Assembly (NCBI GenBank): GCA_963822215.1 | Contig: CAWGGX010000006.1 | Coordinates: forward strand, 62,001-126,000 | DNA length: 64,000 nt | Reading direction: 5' to 3' | Source: Roseiarcus sp963822215 | GTDB lineage: Bacteria; Pseudomonadota; Alphaproteobacteria; Rhizobiales; Beijerinckiaceae | Position numbers and translations under genes: made by a program | In this document: positions 1 through 9,480 of the stretch, piece by piece | How positions within the stretch are numbered: the first letter of the stretch is position 1 | How the letters are laid out: each line of letters opens with the position of its first letter | The notes under the pieces: generated by a model | Database searches by the model: none | Told to the model about the DNA's origin: nothing | What the model saw: only the letters and a program-made list of their open reading frames with translations

Positions 1-420
1 GGCGCGAACCTGCCGGAGGACGCGATCTATCCGATCAACCTCGCCGACGAGACGGGCAAGCCGCTGGATGGGGGCAGCGACTATGTCCTGCATTTCGACA
101 AGGGAGCGACGCCGCCGGTGAATGCTTTCTGGTCGATCACGCTCTATGACGCTCAGGGCTACCAAGTGGCGAACAGCCTGAACCGGTTCGCCGTCAGCAA
201 CTGGATGCCGTTCAAAACCAACCCGGACGGTTCCCTGGACCTCTACTTCCAGAACGCCAGCCCCGGCGCGGATAAGGAGGCGAACTGGCTGCCCGCGCCG
301 AAGGGGCCGTTCAACCTCACGATGCGGCTCTATGCGCCGAAGAGCGATGCTCTAACCGGAAAGTGGAACCCGCCGCCGGTGATGAAGGAAGGCCAGCCGA
401 CGCTATTGCAAGCGCAATAG
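1..420 (+). CDS. DUF1254/DUF1214 protein, C-terminal part
   Basis: The reading frame is open from the first base to a TAG at 418-420, so the gene starts before the window. The visible ~139 residues match the DUF1214 end of DUF1254/DUF1214 proteins: a YVLHFDKG strand, PVNAFWSITLYD, then NRFAVSNWMPF and a C-terminal LTMRLYAPK stretch. Proteins of this family are usually secreted or periplasmic and have no firmly assigned reaction. The signal peptide and DUF1254 half lie outside the window. Family assignment rests on recognised motifs. Confidence 0.85.
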   Translation, partial: GANLPEDAIYPINLADETGKPLDGGSDYVLHFDKGATPPVNAFWSITLYDAQGYQVANSLNRFAVSNWMPFKTNPDGSLDLYFQNASPGADKEANWLPAPKGPFNLTMRLYAPKSDALTGKWNPPPVMKEGQPTLLQAQ

Positions 421-658
421 ACATCGTCGCTCGGCCAAGCCACGCGAAGGCGGTTTCAGTCGGTTTTGTGGAACCCACTCTGGGTCATTGAACTTGTTGC
501 CGCGCCCTCGGGGGACGACCGGTAGTTGCGCTGACTGGCCGTCCGGCCAAGCGCGAACGAATGCTGCGCCGTCTCGCTGTACATGAATGCCGGAGCCGAT
601 AATCGGGTCGCCTATTCGGCCCTCGATCGAGGCGGGGCGCCTCCGTCAGACGCCTTCG

Positions 659-1066
659 TCAGGTGCCGAATGCCACCGTCGTCACCCACAACCCGATCGC
701 CAGGACGACGACCATCCAGGCGAAGAAGTACCGCTCGAACCCGATGCCCTTGTAGGCGGCGGCAATCCCTTCGCCAGGAATCAGCAAAAGCGTCACCCCC
801 TTCAGCAGCGCAGCCCACCCGACGAGCGTGACGACGACCGGCAGCGCGCCGCCGCTCCAGACATTGTGCCCGAGCACGACCGCGAGCCCGGCGGCTGTCG
901 CAACCACGCCGGAAAACAGCATCCATGGCCCGCTGCGCGCCATCTCGTCGAGGGTCGCCAGGGTTCTGCGACGGTTGGCGAGCATGCCGACCGAGATCGC
1001 GACGAGGTAGAGGCCGAAGAGCCGTCCGAGGAAGATCGTTGTCGGGGACATGCGCCACGATAGCAT
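659..1066 (-). CDS. small four-helix inner-membrane protein
   Basis: A 135-residue protein with about four hydrophobic segments (roughly residues 10-30, 47-66, 74-96 and 112-132) and a basic RRR loop after the first helix, as expected of a small inner-membrane protein. An ATG at 1051 (MSPTTIFLG) is an equally good start. No catalytic motif is visible. It stands alone between the DUF1214 gene and the GST gene. Function unknown. Confidence 0.6.
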   Translation of the reverse strand: MLSWRMSPTTIFLGRLFGLYLVAISVGMLANRRRTLATLDEMARSGPWMLFSGVVATAAGLAVVLGHNVWSGGALPVVVTLVGWAALLKGVTLLLIPGEGIAAAYKGIGFERYFFAWMVVVLAIGLWVTTVAFGT

Positions 1067-1198
1067 GGACGGACGCCAGCCACCCCAGGCGCCAGGCCGA
1101 CTAGAGTAATCAGGATCACTTTCATTCAGATTACACTAGCGCTCCCAGGCGAGCGTGGCGATGGCGCTCGGGCCCGCGCTGCCAAGGAAATTCTTTCG

Positions 1199-1834
1199 TC
1201 AGCCAAGTTTTGGTTGTGTGTCAATGTAGCTTTGCAAGGCTTGCAGCTTTGTCCACCAGTCCGCAAAGCCATCGATATCAAAAACCGCCTCCTTGTCTGG
1301 GGTCAGCGAGACATAAAAGACGATCGGCGCGAGATATAGATCGGCCAGGCTCAACTCGCCTGCGATGAACGGGGAGGAGCCCCTCGTCTTCATGGCGAAA
1401 TCGATTACCTTGCGGCCCTTCTCAAGGCCGCCCTTCCGCATCGCGTCGTTCTTTCCGCCGACGAAGTCTGGAAAAAGATGATACGCCACGACTCCGCCGA
1501 GCAAGGCGCCGTAGCCGTAAGAGTTGATCAGGCCGATGATCATATCCATCCGCGCGCGATCTTTGGGGGTCGGCGGAATCAGGGACTTCCCAGGGAGGAC
1601 ATCGTTGAGATAGCGCGCGATAGCGGTTGTTTCCAGAATGCGCATCCCGTCGTGGTCGAGGACCGGAACCTTGCCGAACGGGTGACGCTCAAGATGCTCG
1701 GGCATTTTCGGTTCGCCTTTGAGCACATTGAGTTGCACTTGCATGAAGTCAGTGACGCCCTTCTCGGCGAGGACCATCTTGACCGTGCGCACATACGTGG
1801 AGCCGTCAAAGCCCCAAAGGACCATATCGGACAT
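1199..1834 (-). CDS. glutathione S-transferase family protein
   Basis: A 211-residue protein, the usual GST length. The N-terminal thioredoxin-like half carries the glutathione-site signature GKVPVLDHDG followed by ILETTAIARYL (cis-Pro and E-T/S motif). The C-terminal half is helical with SLADLYLAPI, the typical GST C-domain N-cap region. The start at 1834 is preferred over 1855 because GGAGG lies 8 bases upstream of it. It likely conjugates or reduces electrophilic compounds in the cytoplasm; the substrate cannot be read from sequence. Confidence 0.9.
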   Translation of the reverse strand: MSDMVLWGFDGSTYVRTVKMVLAEKGVTDFMQVQLNVLKGEPKMPEHLERHPFGKVPVLDHDGMRILETTAIARYLNDVLPGKSLIPPTPKDRARMDMIIGLINSYGYGALLGGVVAYHLFPDFVGGKNDAMRKGGLEKGRKVIDFAMKTRGSSPFIAGELSLADLYLAPIVFYVSLTPDKEAVFDIDGFADWWTKLQALQSYIDTQPKLG

Positions 1835-1991
1835 GACTATATCCTCCCAATGCATCGTACAGGCGGGCCCGAGCTTATAGTTTGAATTGGCCGAGCAGAC
1901 CAGCGGTCCGAAGTCGCGACGTTTAACAACAGTCGCCGATCGCGTTCGCTGTTCACAGTCGTCCTCCCGCAGCGAGACCCCGCCTTTTGTT

Positions 1992-3682
1992 TCAGACGCT
2001 GCAAATCACGTTGACCAGCGCCTGCTTACCCGCACGCACAGCCGCTGCGCCCCGTTGCAGTGCGTCCGGCAGATCGGCGGGGTGATCCACGCGCTCGCCG
2101 TGGCCGCCGTGTGCCGCCGCCACCTGTTCGAAAGCAGGGCCGTGGCTGAGTTCCGCGAGGCGTCGTCCGTCCTCGCCGGCGGCGACGCCGCGTGGATACA
2201 TATCCAGTGTGGCGCGGCGCACGGCATTGTAGAGCGCGTTATTATAAACAACTGCCAGCACCGGCAGATCCTGCTCTTGCGCCATCCAGTGGCAGGCCGT
2301 GGGGTTGGCGAACACGTAGGCGCCATCACCCAGAAACGCGGCCACCATACGGTCGCGCGCGGCGAGCTTCGCGCCGAGCGCCGCCGGGAAGCCCCAGCCG
2401 AGCCCGCCCGCCGAGGCGACGCTGAACAGGCTGCCCGGTTCTTCCAGCGGGCACCATTCCTGGCGGAACGAATATTCGTTCACGACGATCGCATTGGGCT
2501 CCAGCACCCCGCGCAGGCAATGGTTGAGCGATGGCAATGTGATCGTGTCCTTGCGGCCAGCCGTTTCGAGCTCGCTCTGCCATTGGGCGCGCATCTCCGC
2601 GCTGGTCTTCTCCGCGCGCTTGCGCCGCTCATCGACGTTGGGACAGCGCGCAGCGAGCGACGCTTCCAACGCCGCCAGCACCGGACCCGTCGCCGCCTTG
2701 ATCGTCAGGTCCGAGGGGAAATTGCGCATCGGGTAGCGTTCGTAGAGCGGATCTTCGCCGATCTGCACGATGCGCGCCCCCGACGGCGGCGATTCCTTGC
2801 TCGGAATCCACGGCACGTCTGCCTCCAGCGCGATGACGAGATCGGCTTCCGGCAACAGTCCGCCGACCGTCGTGCCCATGTACATCGGATGCGAACTCGG
2901 CAGCACGAAATAACGGGGCGAGGAGCCGACCACCGGGAGCGCATAATGCTCCGCAAGCCGCGCCAGCGCGACGCTGTCCTGCGGATGGCGTCCCGCCGAA
3001 GAGGTGATGATCAGCGGGGCCTGCGCCTCGGCGATCCAGTCGGCAAGGCGTTCGATGTCGGCGAGCGACGGGCATGGCGCGTGCGGCCGGGCCCGTGGAG
3101 CACGCGCCCCTAAGCCGGCCGCCGGTTCGCCAAGCACCTCGCGCGGGAGCGAGAGATAGACGGGGCCGGCGGGCGAGGCGGTTGCGAGTGTCATCGCGCG
3201 ATCGACCGCGTCCGCTATCTGGTCGCCGCGTCGCAGTTCGTAATCCCACTTCACGACTTCGCGAATCATGCCGGCCTGGTCGAACATCTCCTGCGCCCAA
3301 TGGATGAAGGCGCTGCGGGTGCCCGACGGCCCGGTTTCCGTCAGGGGCGTCCGGCCGGAGGTGAACAGCATCGGGATGCGGTCGCGCGCGGCGTCGATCA
3401 ACATGTTGATGCCGTTCGCTGTGCCGACGTTCGTGTGCACCATCACGGCCTGCGGACGGCCGTTGACCATGGTGACGCCGTGGGCCATGCCGACAGCGGC
3501 GTTTTCGTGCGGCGCCACCATCGGCGTTGGCGCCGCGCGATTGCCTCGCGCAGCGCGCGAGAACGCCTCGACGATCGGCGCGAAGTCAGTGCCGGGGTTG
3601 ACGAACAGATAATCGATGCCGTGCGCCGCGAGTGTTTCCAGGTAATCCTCGGCGGCGATGCGAATGGGTGTTGCTCGTCCAT
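1992..3682 (-). CDS. thiamine pyrophosphate-requiring enzyme (acetolactate synthase/benzoylformate decarboxylase-like)
   Basis: Full-length (~560 aa) ThDP-dependent enzyme. The PYR domain comes first (GIDYLFVNPGTDF, then HENAAVGMAHG with the Glu that activates the cofactor), then a central NAD/FAD-like domain, then the PP domain with GDGAYVFANP...VYNN, the Mg-ThDP GDG-NN motif. The best start is ATG 3682 with GGAGG upstream (MDEQHPFA), but it reads in another frame from IAAEDYLETLAAHG onward. A one-base indel within about 25 bases of the start is therefore present, or an unusual start is used. The reading frame that runs on to 4094 overlaps the marR gene and is not credible. Substrate is undetermined; the divergent MarR gene may regulate it. 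Confidence 0.8.
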
Positions 3683-3757
3683 GGCGCCATCCTCCGATGC
3701 AATTCGTAACCCGGATTCCACTTGCGCTCCATCCGGGGCAGATCGACCGGGGCTCGC

Positions 3758-4219
3758 ATGACCACCCTGTCTGAGGGCGCCATCGCGCGCCTTGTTGGCG
3801 AGTTGGCGTTCCTGGACCGTAGATTGAAGACGAACCACCCAAGGCGCGGCTTTCCGATGGGGCGCGCGCAATACCTGCTGCTGGCCCAGATCGAAGACCG
3901 AGAGAAAAGCACCGGTGAGATTGCGGAGGCGCTCGGGCTCGACCATTCGACGGCGGTCCGCCAAATCGCGGCTGTAGAACGGCTCGGTTTTGCCGAGCGC
4001 CGGCCCCATCCGAGGGACGCGCTGTCGGTCCTGGTCGGAATGACCGCCTTCGGGGCCGCCGCGATCGCCAACATGCGCGCCAGCCACCGTGCACGGTTCA
4101 GCGTGTTCCCCGCCGATTGGAGCGACGACGACCAGGAGCGTTTGGGCGCCATGCTTGGCCGCCTCAACGCCGCTCTGGTGTCGAACGACAAGGCGGAGGT
4201 GGCGAAGGGCAGACGATGA
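3758..4219 (+). CDS. MarR-family transcriptional regulator
   Basis: A 153-residue winged-helix regulator. The recognisable core is QYLLLAQIEDREKSTGEIAEALGLDHSTAVRQIAAVERLGFAERR: MarR helix-turn-helix followed by a wing rich in R/P/D (RRPHPRDAL). Length is typical of MarR. Start ATG 3758 (MTTLSEGAIARL) is preferred to 3722, which adds 12 basic residues. It is divergent from the ThDP enzyme with only ~75 bp between starts, the usual layout for a MarR protein controlling its neighbour. Ligand unknown; regulation of the neighbour is inferred. Confidence 0.85.
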   Translation: MTTLSEGAIARLVGELAFLDRRLKTNHPRRGFPMGRAQYLLLAQIEDREKSTGEIAEALGLDHSTAVRQIAAVERLGFAERRPHPRDALSVLVGMTAFGAAAIANMRASHRARFSVFPADWSDDDQERLGAMLGRLNAALVSNDKAEVAKGRR

Positions 4220-4225
4220 CGGATC

Positions 4226-4465
4226 TTAAGCTTCTCCGTATCCGGCATCGGTCAGGAGGACGAAGTTATTGGGACCTTTGTTGATCCAACCGTGTTCACC
4301 CGCATAGTCCAAGCCGGCTTCCAACTCGGCGCGCGAGCCGCCCAGGTTGGGAAACTTCAATTGCACGGCGTGGAACTCACAGCCATGGCCGGCCCGCGAT
4401 CCAGTGCCGGCAATGATAGATAGAATCCGCCGAGCACTGTCTTCGGGGGTGGGCGCCTGTGCCAT
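4226..4465 (-). CDS. small conserved hypothetical protein
   Basis: A 79-residue soluble protein starting MAQAPTPEDS. It contains ILSIIAGTG near the start and AGLDYAGEHGWI...NFVLLTDAGY at the end, which looks like a small winged-helix-like fold (helix, then a YAxxxGWI-x-LTxAG wing), but no DNA-binding role is shown. It ends 6 bases from the marR stop, so the two genes converge. Start 4465 is preferred to 4504. Function unknown. Confidence 0.5.
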   Translation of the reverse strand: MAQAPTPEDSARRILSIIAGTGSRAGHGCEFHAVQLKFPNLGGSRAELEAGLDYAGEHGWINKGPNNFVLLTDAGYGEA

Positions 4466-4539
4466 TCTCGTCTCGCTGCATTCCGCAAAGCATACCGGAG
4501 GCATATTGCCTTACCCTCACCCACAGCCCAATCGGTTTT

Positions 4540-6483
4540 TCACCCCTCCGGCAGCCCCGCCTTGCGCAGGCCCTCGATCAGCCGGCCCCGGTATTCGAGC
4601 ACGCGCGGATCGACGTCAGGATTGGCGGTCTGAGTTTTCGTCGCCTTCCACTCCGCGACCGTTCGGGGTTCGGTTGGAAAGAGCGCAACATAACGCTCGA
4701 TCGCTTCCCGGGCTTCCGCTTGATGACCGGCCCAGCCGAGCGAGGCAATGAGCACCGAATGCGAGGGCCGAAAGGTTGGATCGATCGCGATCGCCCGGCG
4801 GGCCCATTCGATTGCGTCTTCGTATTGCTTGAGCGCGAAATGGGCGTCCGCTTCGCCCGTGTACCAGTAATGCAGCGATGGATCGTGCGGACTGAGCCGA
4901 ATGGCCTCATCAAGACTTTCCATGCCCTTCTCAAATTGCCCGAGCGCCTCGTCGTTGAAGGCCAATTGTGCATAGGCGTCCACGGCGGCGGGATCTAGGT
5001 CGAGCGCGCGCTCGGCCTCCGCATTGGCTTCGTCAATACGCCCCTGGTCTCTGAGCATTTCAGCCTTGAAGACGTGCCCGTAGGCGAACGTCGGATCGAG
5101 CGCGAGCGCCTTCGACACCAATTCGTCGCCTCGTTTGAGGTCGGCCTTGGGATCGGCGCTGAGGCCGTGCGAGACCGGCTGCCAGTACTTGATGGATAAG
5201 ACGGCCAGGGCATAGACGTTATTGGGATCGAGTGCGAGAGCCTGTTCGCAAAGCCGAAAACCTGCTTCCGCTTCCTTGCTGACGGCTTCCGGGTCTTTCC
5301 GCACGGCGGCAAGGCACTGGAGAGCAAGATCCTCGGCATCCGGGTTCGCCGCGCGGCTTCGCTTCAGACGGCCAGCTTCGGCCTCTGGCAGCGCAAACTG
5401 CATGGCGTGCGCCAAGCGCGTGACAATCTCGTCCTGCGTCTGCAACAAATCGGCGCGGGGAGTGTCGAATTGGTCTGCCCAGAGGAGTGCGCCGGTGTCG
5501 GCGTCGATGAGTTGGGCGTTGACCCTCATCTCGGCGCCGCCCGGCTGCACCGAGCCTTCCAACACATAACGCACGCCCAAGTCCTTGCCGATCGCCTTGG
5601 CGTCGACCGGCTTGCCCTTGTAGGTGAAGGCGGTGTTGCGGGCGATGACGAAGAAGTAGCGGATGCGCGCGATACTTGTGGTCAATTCATCGGTCAGAGC
5701 GTCCGCGAGATAATCCTTCGCCGGGTCCCCGGACAGATTGACGAAGGGCAGCACCACGATGGAAAAACGCGGGGCCTCGACTGGCGCGGGTGCGTTCGAC
5801 GCGGCGGTTCCTGCCGGATTTGTAGTGGCGCCGGCAGGGTGGTGGTTTGCGACGAACAAGTACCATGCGCCCGCTGCCATCAAGACCAAGACGATCCCAG
5901 CGGCGACCAAGATTTGCACGGATCGCCTTTTCCGCCCCGTGGGCTTCGCCTGCGCTCGCTTGCCGACTTCGAGCGAATAGACGCGCACCGGTTCGGCGAT
6001 GTTTTTCAGCTGGGTCGGCCCGAGATCGGTGATGGCGAATTCGAGCCGGCCCTTGACCTGCCAATACGCCTGTTCGGAAAGGCAAATCGCGCCGGGCTTG
6101 GCGACGCCTTCCAAACGTGCGGCGATGTTGACGCCGTCGCCCATCAGGTCGCCGTCGCTTTCCTCGACCACGTCGCCCACGTGAATGCCGATGCGGAAGT
6201 CGATGCGGCGGTCCGCCGGCACGCCCGCGTTTCGCTCAACCATGGCGTTCTGAAGTTCGATGGCGCAGCGAACGGCATCGACCACGCTTCGGAACTCAAC
6301 GACGGCTCCGTCGCCGGTGCGCTTGACGACGCGACCGTGGTGCACGGCGATTGTCGGGTCGATCAGATCGCTGCGCAGCGCCCGCAGCCGCGCCAGGACG
6401 CGATCCTCGTCCGCCCCGGCGAGCCGGCTATAGCCGACCACATCCGAGCATAGGATTGCCGCGAGTTTGCGCGTTTCCTCCAT
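4540..6483 (-). CDS. class III adenylate/guanylate cyclase with TolB-like and TPR regions
   Basis: A 647-residue protein. Residues 1-165 are a class III nucleotide cyclase catalytic domain with both metal-binding aspartates (D14 in CSDVVGYSRL and D58 in RTGDGAVVEF). One membrane helix follows at about 190-211 (ILVAAGIVLVLMAAGAWYLFVA region). Residues 235-365 form the TolB/FlgO-like domain usual in these proteins (FSIVVLPFVNLSGDP). The rest is several TPR repeats. It probably makes cAMP (or cGMP) at the cytoplasmic face. This architecture is common in Rhizobiales. It is monocistronic; its signal is unknown. Confidence 0.92.
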   Translation of the reverse strand: MEETRKLAAILCSDVVGYSRLAGADEDRVLARLRALRSDLIDPTIAVHHGRVVKRTGDGAVVEFRSVVDAVRCAIELQNAMVERNAGVPADRRIDFRIGIHVGDVVEESDGDLMGDGVNIAARLEGVAKPGAICLSEQAYWQVKGRLEFAITDLGPTQLKNIAEPVRVYSLEVGKRAQAKPTGRKRRSVQILVAAGIVLVLMAAGAWYLFVANHHPAGATTNPAGTAASNAPAPVEAPRFSIVVLPFVNLSGDPAKDYLADALTDELTTSIARIRYFFVIARNTAFTYKGKPVDAKAIGKDLGVRYVLEGSVQPGGAEMRVNAQLIDADTGALLWADQFDTPRADLLQTQDEIVTRLAHAMQFALPEAEAGRLKRSRAANPDAEDLALQCLAAVRKDPEAVSKEAEAGFRLCEQALALDPNNVYALAVLSIKYWQPVSHGLSADPKADLKRGDELVSKALALDPTFAYGHVFKAEMLRDQGRIDEANAEAERALDLDPAAVDAYAQLAFNDEALGQFEKGMESLDEAIRLSPHDPSLHYWYTGEADAHFALKQYEDAIEWARRAIAIDPTFRPSHSVLIASLGWAGHQAEAREAIERYVALFPTEPRTVAEWKATKTQTANPDVDPRVLEYRGRLIEGLRKAGLPEG

Positions 6484-6667
6484 GGGATCCCCGCTGCACG
6501 CAGACTAGCACAATAGGACCGACGCCGACTCGTATTGATGAGATGGATATCACGGTGCCGCCGTACATCGGCTGACCGACCTCTATCGGACCCGACCTCG
6601 ACGGGACGCGATCGGCGCCGCTGGAACCCGCGGACTTTCGGTCCCGAAGCCCCGGGACAAGTACCAT

Positions 6668-7666
6668 CTACTCCGCAATGCGCAGAAGTTGCTTGCCCTC
6701 GTTGCGCCCTTCGAACAGCCGCCGCAACGTCGCTGGCGCGTTCTCCAGGCCATGCTGCACGTCGACCTTGTTCTTGAGCTTTCCCGCCAGCACCCAGCCG
6801 GAGAGCGCGCCGATCGCCTCCGCGGCGCGCGGCATGTAGTCGAGCACGATGAAGCCCTCCATCCGTCCGCGCTGGACGACGAGATTGAGATAGTTCTTCG
6901 GCCCCGGCGAGGGCTCGGTCGCGTTGTAGTTCGCGATCCCGCCACAGAGCACAACCCGTCCTCGCATCGCGAGCCGCGCGAGCGCCGCGTCGAGGATGTC
7001 GCCGCCGACGTTGTCGAAGAATATGTTGATCCCTTTGGGACACAGGTCCTTCAGCCGCCCCTGCACGTCCTCCGACTTGTAGTCGATCGACGCATCGAAG
7101 CCGGCCTCATCGGTCAGCCAGTGGCATTTGTCCGCCCCGCCGGCGATGCCGATGACTCGGCATCCTTTGATCTTGGCGATCTGCCCGACGACCGAGCCCG
7201 TCGCGCCTGCCGCGCCGGAGACGACGACGGTTTCGCCTGCGACCGGACGGCCAACCTCCGTCAGGCCGAAATAGGCGGTGATGCCAGTCAAGCCGAGTGC
7301 GCTCATCGCCAGTTCCAGCGGCACACCGGCGGGCATCTTGTTGAGATGGCCCTTCGGGTTCATCGCGACATAGTCCTGCCACCCGACGAGACCGGAGACA
7401 ATGTCGCCGACCTGGAAGTCGGGATTGTTGGACGCCACGATCCGGCCCGCGCCGATCGAGCGAACGACCTCGCCGATCTTCACCGCCGGCAGATAGGTGT
7501 CGAAGGCGATCCATCCCCGCTGCGTCGGGTCGCAGGACAGCATCAGGTTGCGCACCAGAACTTCGCCCTCGCGGGGAGTCGGTGCCTCAGTCTCGACGAA
7601 ATTGAAGTCGCCGTCCTGGATGGCTCCGTGCGGACGACGGGCGAGCAGCCACTGACGGTTTTTCAT
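6668..7666 (-). CDS. NADP-dependent oxidoreductase (zinc-independent MDR, leukotriene B4 dehydrogenase-like)
   Basis: A 332-residue medium-chain dehydrogenase/reductase without zinc ligands. The N-terminal GroES-like domain has LMLSCDPTQRGWI; the Rossmann domain has VVVSGAAGATGSVVGQIAK (AxxGxxG NADP site), followed by GITAYFGL-type and FFDNVGG segments, which mark the CurA/LTB4DH group. Start ATG 7666 (MKNRQWLLARRP) has GGAGG 6 bases upstream; the open frame further up to 7918 is not needed. It probably reduces enones or quinones with NADPH. Confidence 0.92.
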   Translation of the reverse strand: MKNRQWLLARRPHGAIQDGDFNFVETEAPTPREGEVLVRNLMLSCDPTQRGWIAFDTYLPAVKIGEVVRSIGAGRIVASNNPDFQVGDIVSGLVGWQDYVAMNPKGHLNKMPAGVPLELAMSALGLTGITAYFGLTEVGRPVAGETVVVSGAAGATGSVVGQIAKIKGCRVIGIAGGADKCHWLTDEAGFDASIDYKSEDVQGRLKDLCPKGINIFFDNVGGDILDAALARLAMRGRVVLCGGIANYNATEPSPGPKNYLNLVVQRGRMEGFIVLDYMPRAAEAIGALSGWVLAGKLKNKVDVQHGLENAPATLRRLFEGRNEGKQLLRIAE

Positions 7667-7911
7667 GTCGGTCCTCCCCACGACGAATGGAGCGACCTTC
7701 ATATCACGTGGGGTGGCTAGGCGCGCCCCGTCTGAACGTCCGTGGGGCTCGCAGGTTGAGACAGGCGCTCGCGAAGTCAGCTGATCGCTTTGCGTCATCC
7801 CGATGAGCCTTGCGGCGCCACGAGCCTTAGCGCAATGTTTCGGCCGCGCCGTACAACTAACTGGACGAAAATCAGCGATTTGATGCCGCTGAGCGTACTC
7901 CATTCCGACTC

Positions 7912-8457
7912 TCAACACGACCGGCGATTCTCCTCGTGCCCTTGCAGGACTTCACGCCCACAGCGATCGACGGTCCGAAATCCAACCGCGCCCGGCGGCC
8001 AAGGGATGTGGGCTGCTTCACGCATGGCGGTCGAGACATCCGAACTCCAGAGCTCGACTTCCTCCAAGACTGTCGGCTGTCGATCGGGCGCTACGGCAAG
8101 AAACTGGATGCGGAATTTGGGCGGAGCCCCTTCAGAGATCAATCTGATCAGTTCGTCCAGCGGGTCGATCTTCGGAACCGTTGCCGACGGAGTTGAAACA
8201 CGCGTCTCAAAGGAGGCGGCCATGTTGGCGTCTGCCGCCATCCGGGTCGCAGTGTCGAGGCCGACGCACTTTGACGTCTTCCGCGCAATCGCCAGCGCCA
8301 CGCGGGACCAGGTTTTCGCCTCCTCTTTGGTCTTCGCCTCGCGCTCCCTGCGCCGGGCTTCGGCGTAAGCTTCGATGCCGCGCGCCCGGATGATCTCCTC
8401 GGCCTCGGCTTCTATTCGTTCAGCAAGCTCGCGCCGACGACGTAGCCACTCGAACAT
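7912..8457 (-). CDS. WLRRRR-family small protein, SRAP-linked (intact copy)
   Basis: A 181-residue basic, charged protein starting MFEWLRRRRELAER. Residues 1-80 are a helical, Arg/Glu-rich region (EIIRARGIEAYAEARRRERE ... WSRVALAIARKTSKCVGLDTATRM). Residues 110-170 hold a second block (KFRIQFL...WPPGAVGFRTVDRCGREVL). The first block recurs as decayed copies at 42.7, 44.2 and 45.4 kb, and the second resembles the small protein at 44537-44713, so this gene looks like a fusion of two small families. It is divergent from the SRAP gene with 46 bp between starts, the same pairing seen at 44.0-44.3 kb. Function unknown. Confidence 0.6.
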   Translation of the reverse strand: MFEWLRRRRELAERIEAEAEEIIRARGIEAYAEARRREREAKTKEEAKTWSRVALAIARKTSKCVGLDTATRMAADANMAASFETRVSTPSATVPKIDPLDELIRLISEGAPPKFRIQFLAVAPDRQPTVLEEVELWSSDVSTAMREAAHIPWPPGAVGFRTVDRCGREVLQGHEENRRSC

Positions 8458-8503
8458 CTCCACCCCTATTCCGACCGGATGAACGTCTCCATAATCCGCC
8501 GCG

Positions 8504-9147
8504 ATGTGCAACTTGTACAGCGTGACCAAGGGCCAATCGGCGATCCGCGACCTCTTCGCCGCGAAACATGATCGCACCGGAAATTTGCCGCTCCTGTCGG
8601 CGATCGTCCCGGATCAGCCGGCGGCCATCGTTCGAGTTGGGGTTGACGGCGAGCGCGAACTCGTCATGGCGCGTTGGGGGACGCCAGGTCCACTTCAGTT
8701 CGGCGGCACGCCGATCACGAATATTCGGAACGTGAAGAGCCCGGATTGGCGCCGATGGCTGGGCAAGAGCAGCCGCTGCATCGTCCCCGCAACCTCTTTC
8801 TGCGAATTCGCGGACACCAAGCCGCGCAAAACGCCGATTTGGTTCGCACTGAGCGAAGATCGACCCCTGTTCGGGTTCGCGGGCGTCCGGACGCGGTGGC
8901 GCGGCATCCCAGGTCCGAAGAGCGCGCCCGTCGAGGGCGAGCACGAACTGTTCGCGCTCTTGACGACAGAGGCGAACGCTGTCGTGGCGCCGGTTCACCC
9001 GAAACCATGCCCGTGATCCTGACGACGCGGGAGGAAGTTGATCTCTGGCTGCCGGCGCAACCGGCGGAGACTCTCGCCTTGCAGCGGCCGCTCCCGGCCG
9101 AAGGCTTATGGATCGTGGCGCGCAGCGAAAGGGCGGACAGCCCATGA
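8504..9147 (+). pseudogene. SRAP (YedK/HMCES-like) abasic-site shielding protein, frameshifted near the C-terminus
   Basis: The protein begins MCNLYSVT; in this family Cys2 becomes the N-terminal residue that bonds abasic DNA. LVMARWG, NIRNVKSP, an active-site-like CEF and APVHPK (catalytic His) follow in order. The frame then ends early as HPKPCP-stop at 9016, while the expected continuation (MPVILTTREEVDLWLPAQ ... IVARSERADSP, stop at 9147) lies in another frame. One base is missing near 8998. The remnant at 47.1 kb reads HPKAMPVIL there, which confirms the shift. The last ~45 residues are affected but the catalytic residues lie before the break, so partial function is possible. Confidence 0.85.
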
Positions 9148-9480
9148 ACTCATCTATCCCGTTTGAGGTGGAGGGCGCGCGGGGACACCTGCACAGGGCC
9201 GATGGCGCCGTTGACGGGATGTCGCACGCACGGCGCCGGAGGCAACTGCAACGCGCCGCTACTTCTGGCTGTCGCGGCAGCCCTCCAGGCTTCGGGCGTG
9301 ACGGTGTTGCGCTGCGATCTGCCCGTTCGTCAGCAAAGGTCATCTGGACCGCCGAGGCCGGCAGACTCCGCGAAAGATCGCGAGGGACTTCGGGCATCGG
9401 TCGCGGCTCTGCGCGCTATCGTCAATGGCAGGACTACGCTCGCCGGACCGAGCGACCCTGTAACGGCCGAGTTGGATTGA
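9144..9480 (+). pseudogene. alpha/beta-hydrolase (Tex30/KANL3-like), N-terminal fragment
   Basis: Starts at ATG 9144, overlapping the SRAP stop by four bases (ATGA), which suggests an old operon. The frame begins MNSSIPFEVEGARGHLH and must shift by one base around 9230 to continue as THGAGGNCNAPLLLAVAAAL...VTVLRCDLP, the oxyanion/strand region of alpha/beta-hydrolases of the Tex30 type. It breaks off at AGPSDPVTAELD-stop, exactly where the nucleophile motif G-H-S-Y-G-G is expected. The missing C-terminal part is recognisable at 12168-12398. Confidence 0.75.

Noticed and set aside
1887..3113. 408-codon plus-strand frame opposite the ThDP enzyme
   Set aside because: Arg/His/Gln-rich translation with no motif, while the minus strand carries a complete ThDP enzyme. 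A mirror frame of a high-GC gene.
1992..4094. Extension of the ThDP enzyme to 4094 (700 aa)
   Set aside because: The extra ~135 residues are antisense to the marR gene and have no family match. The family starts near IAAEDYLETL.
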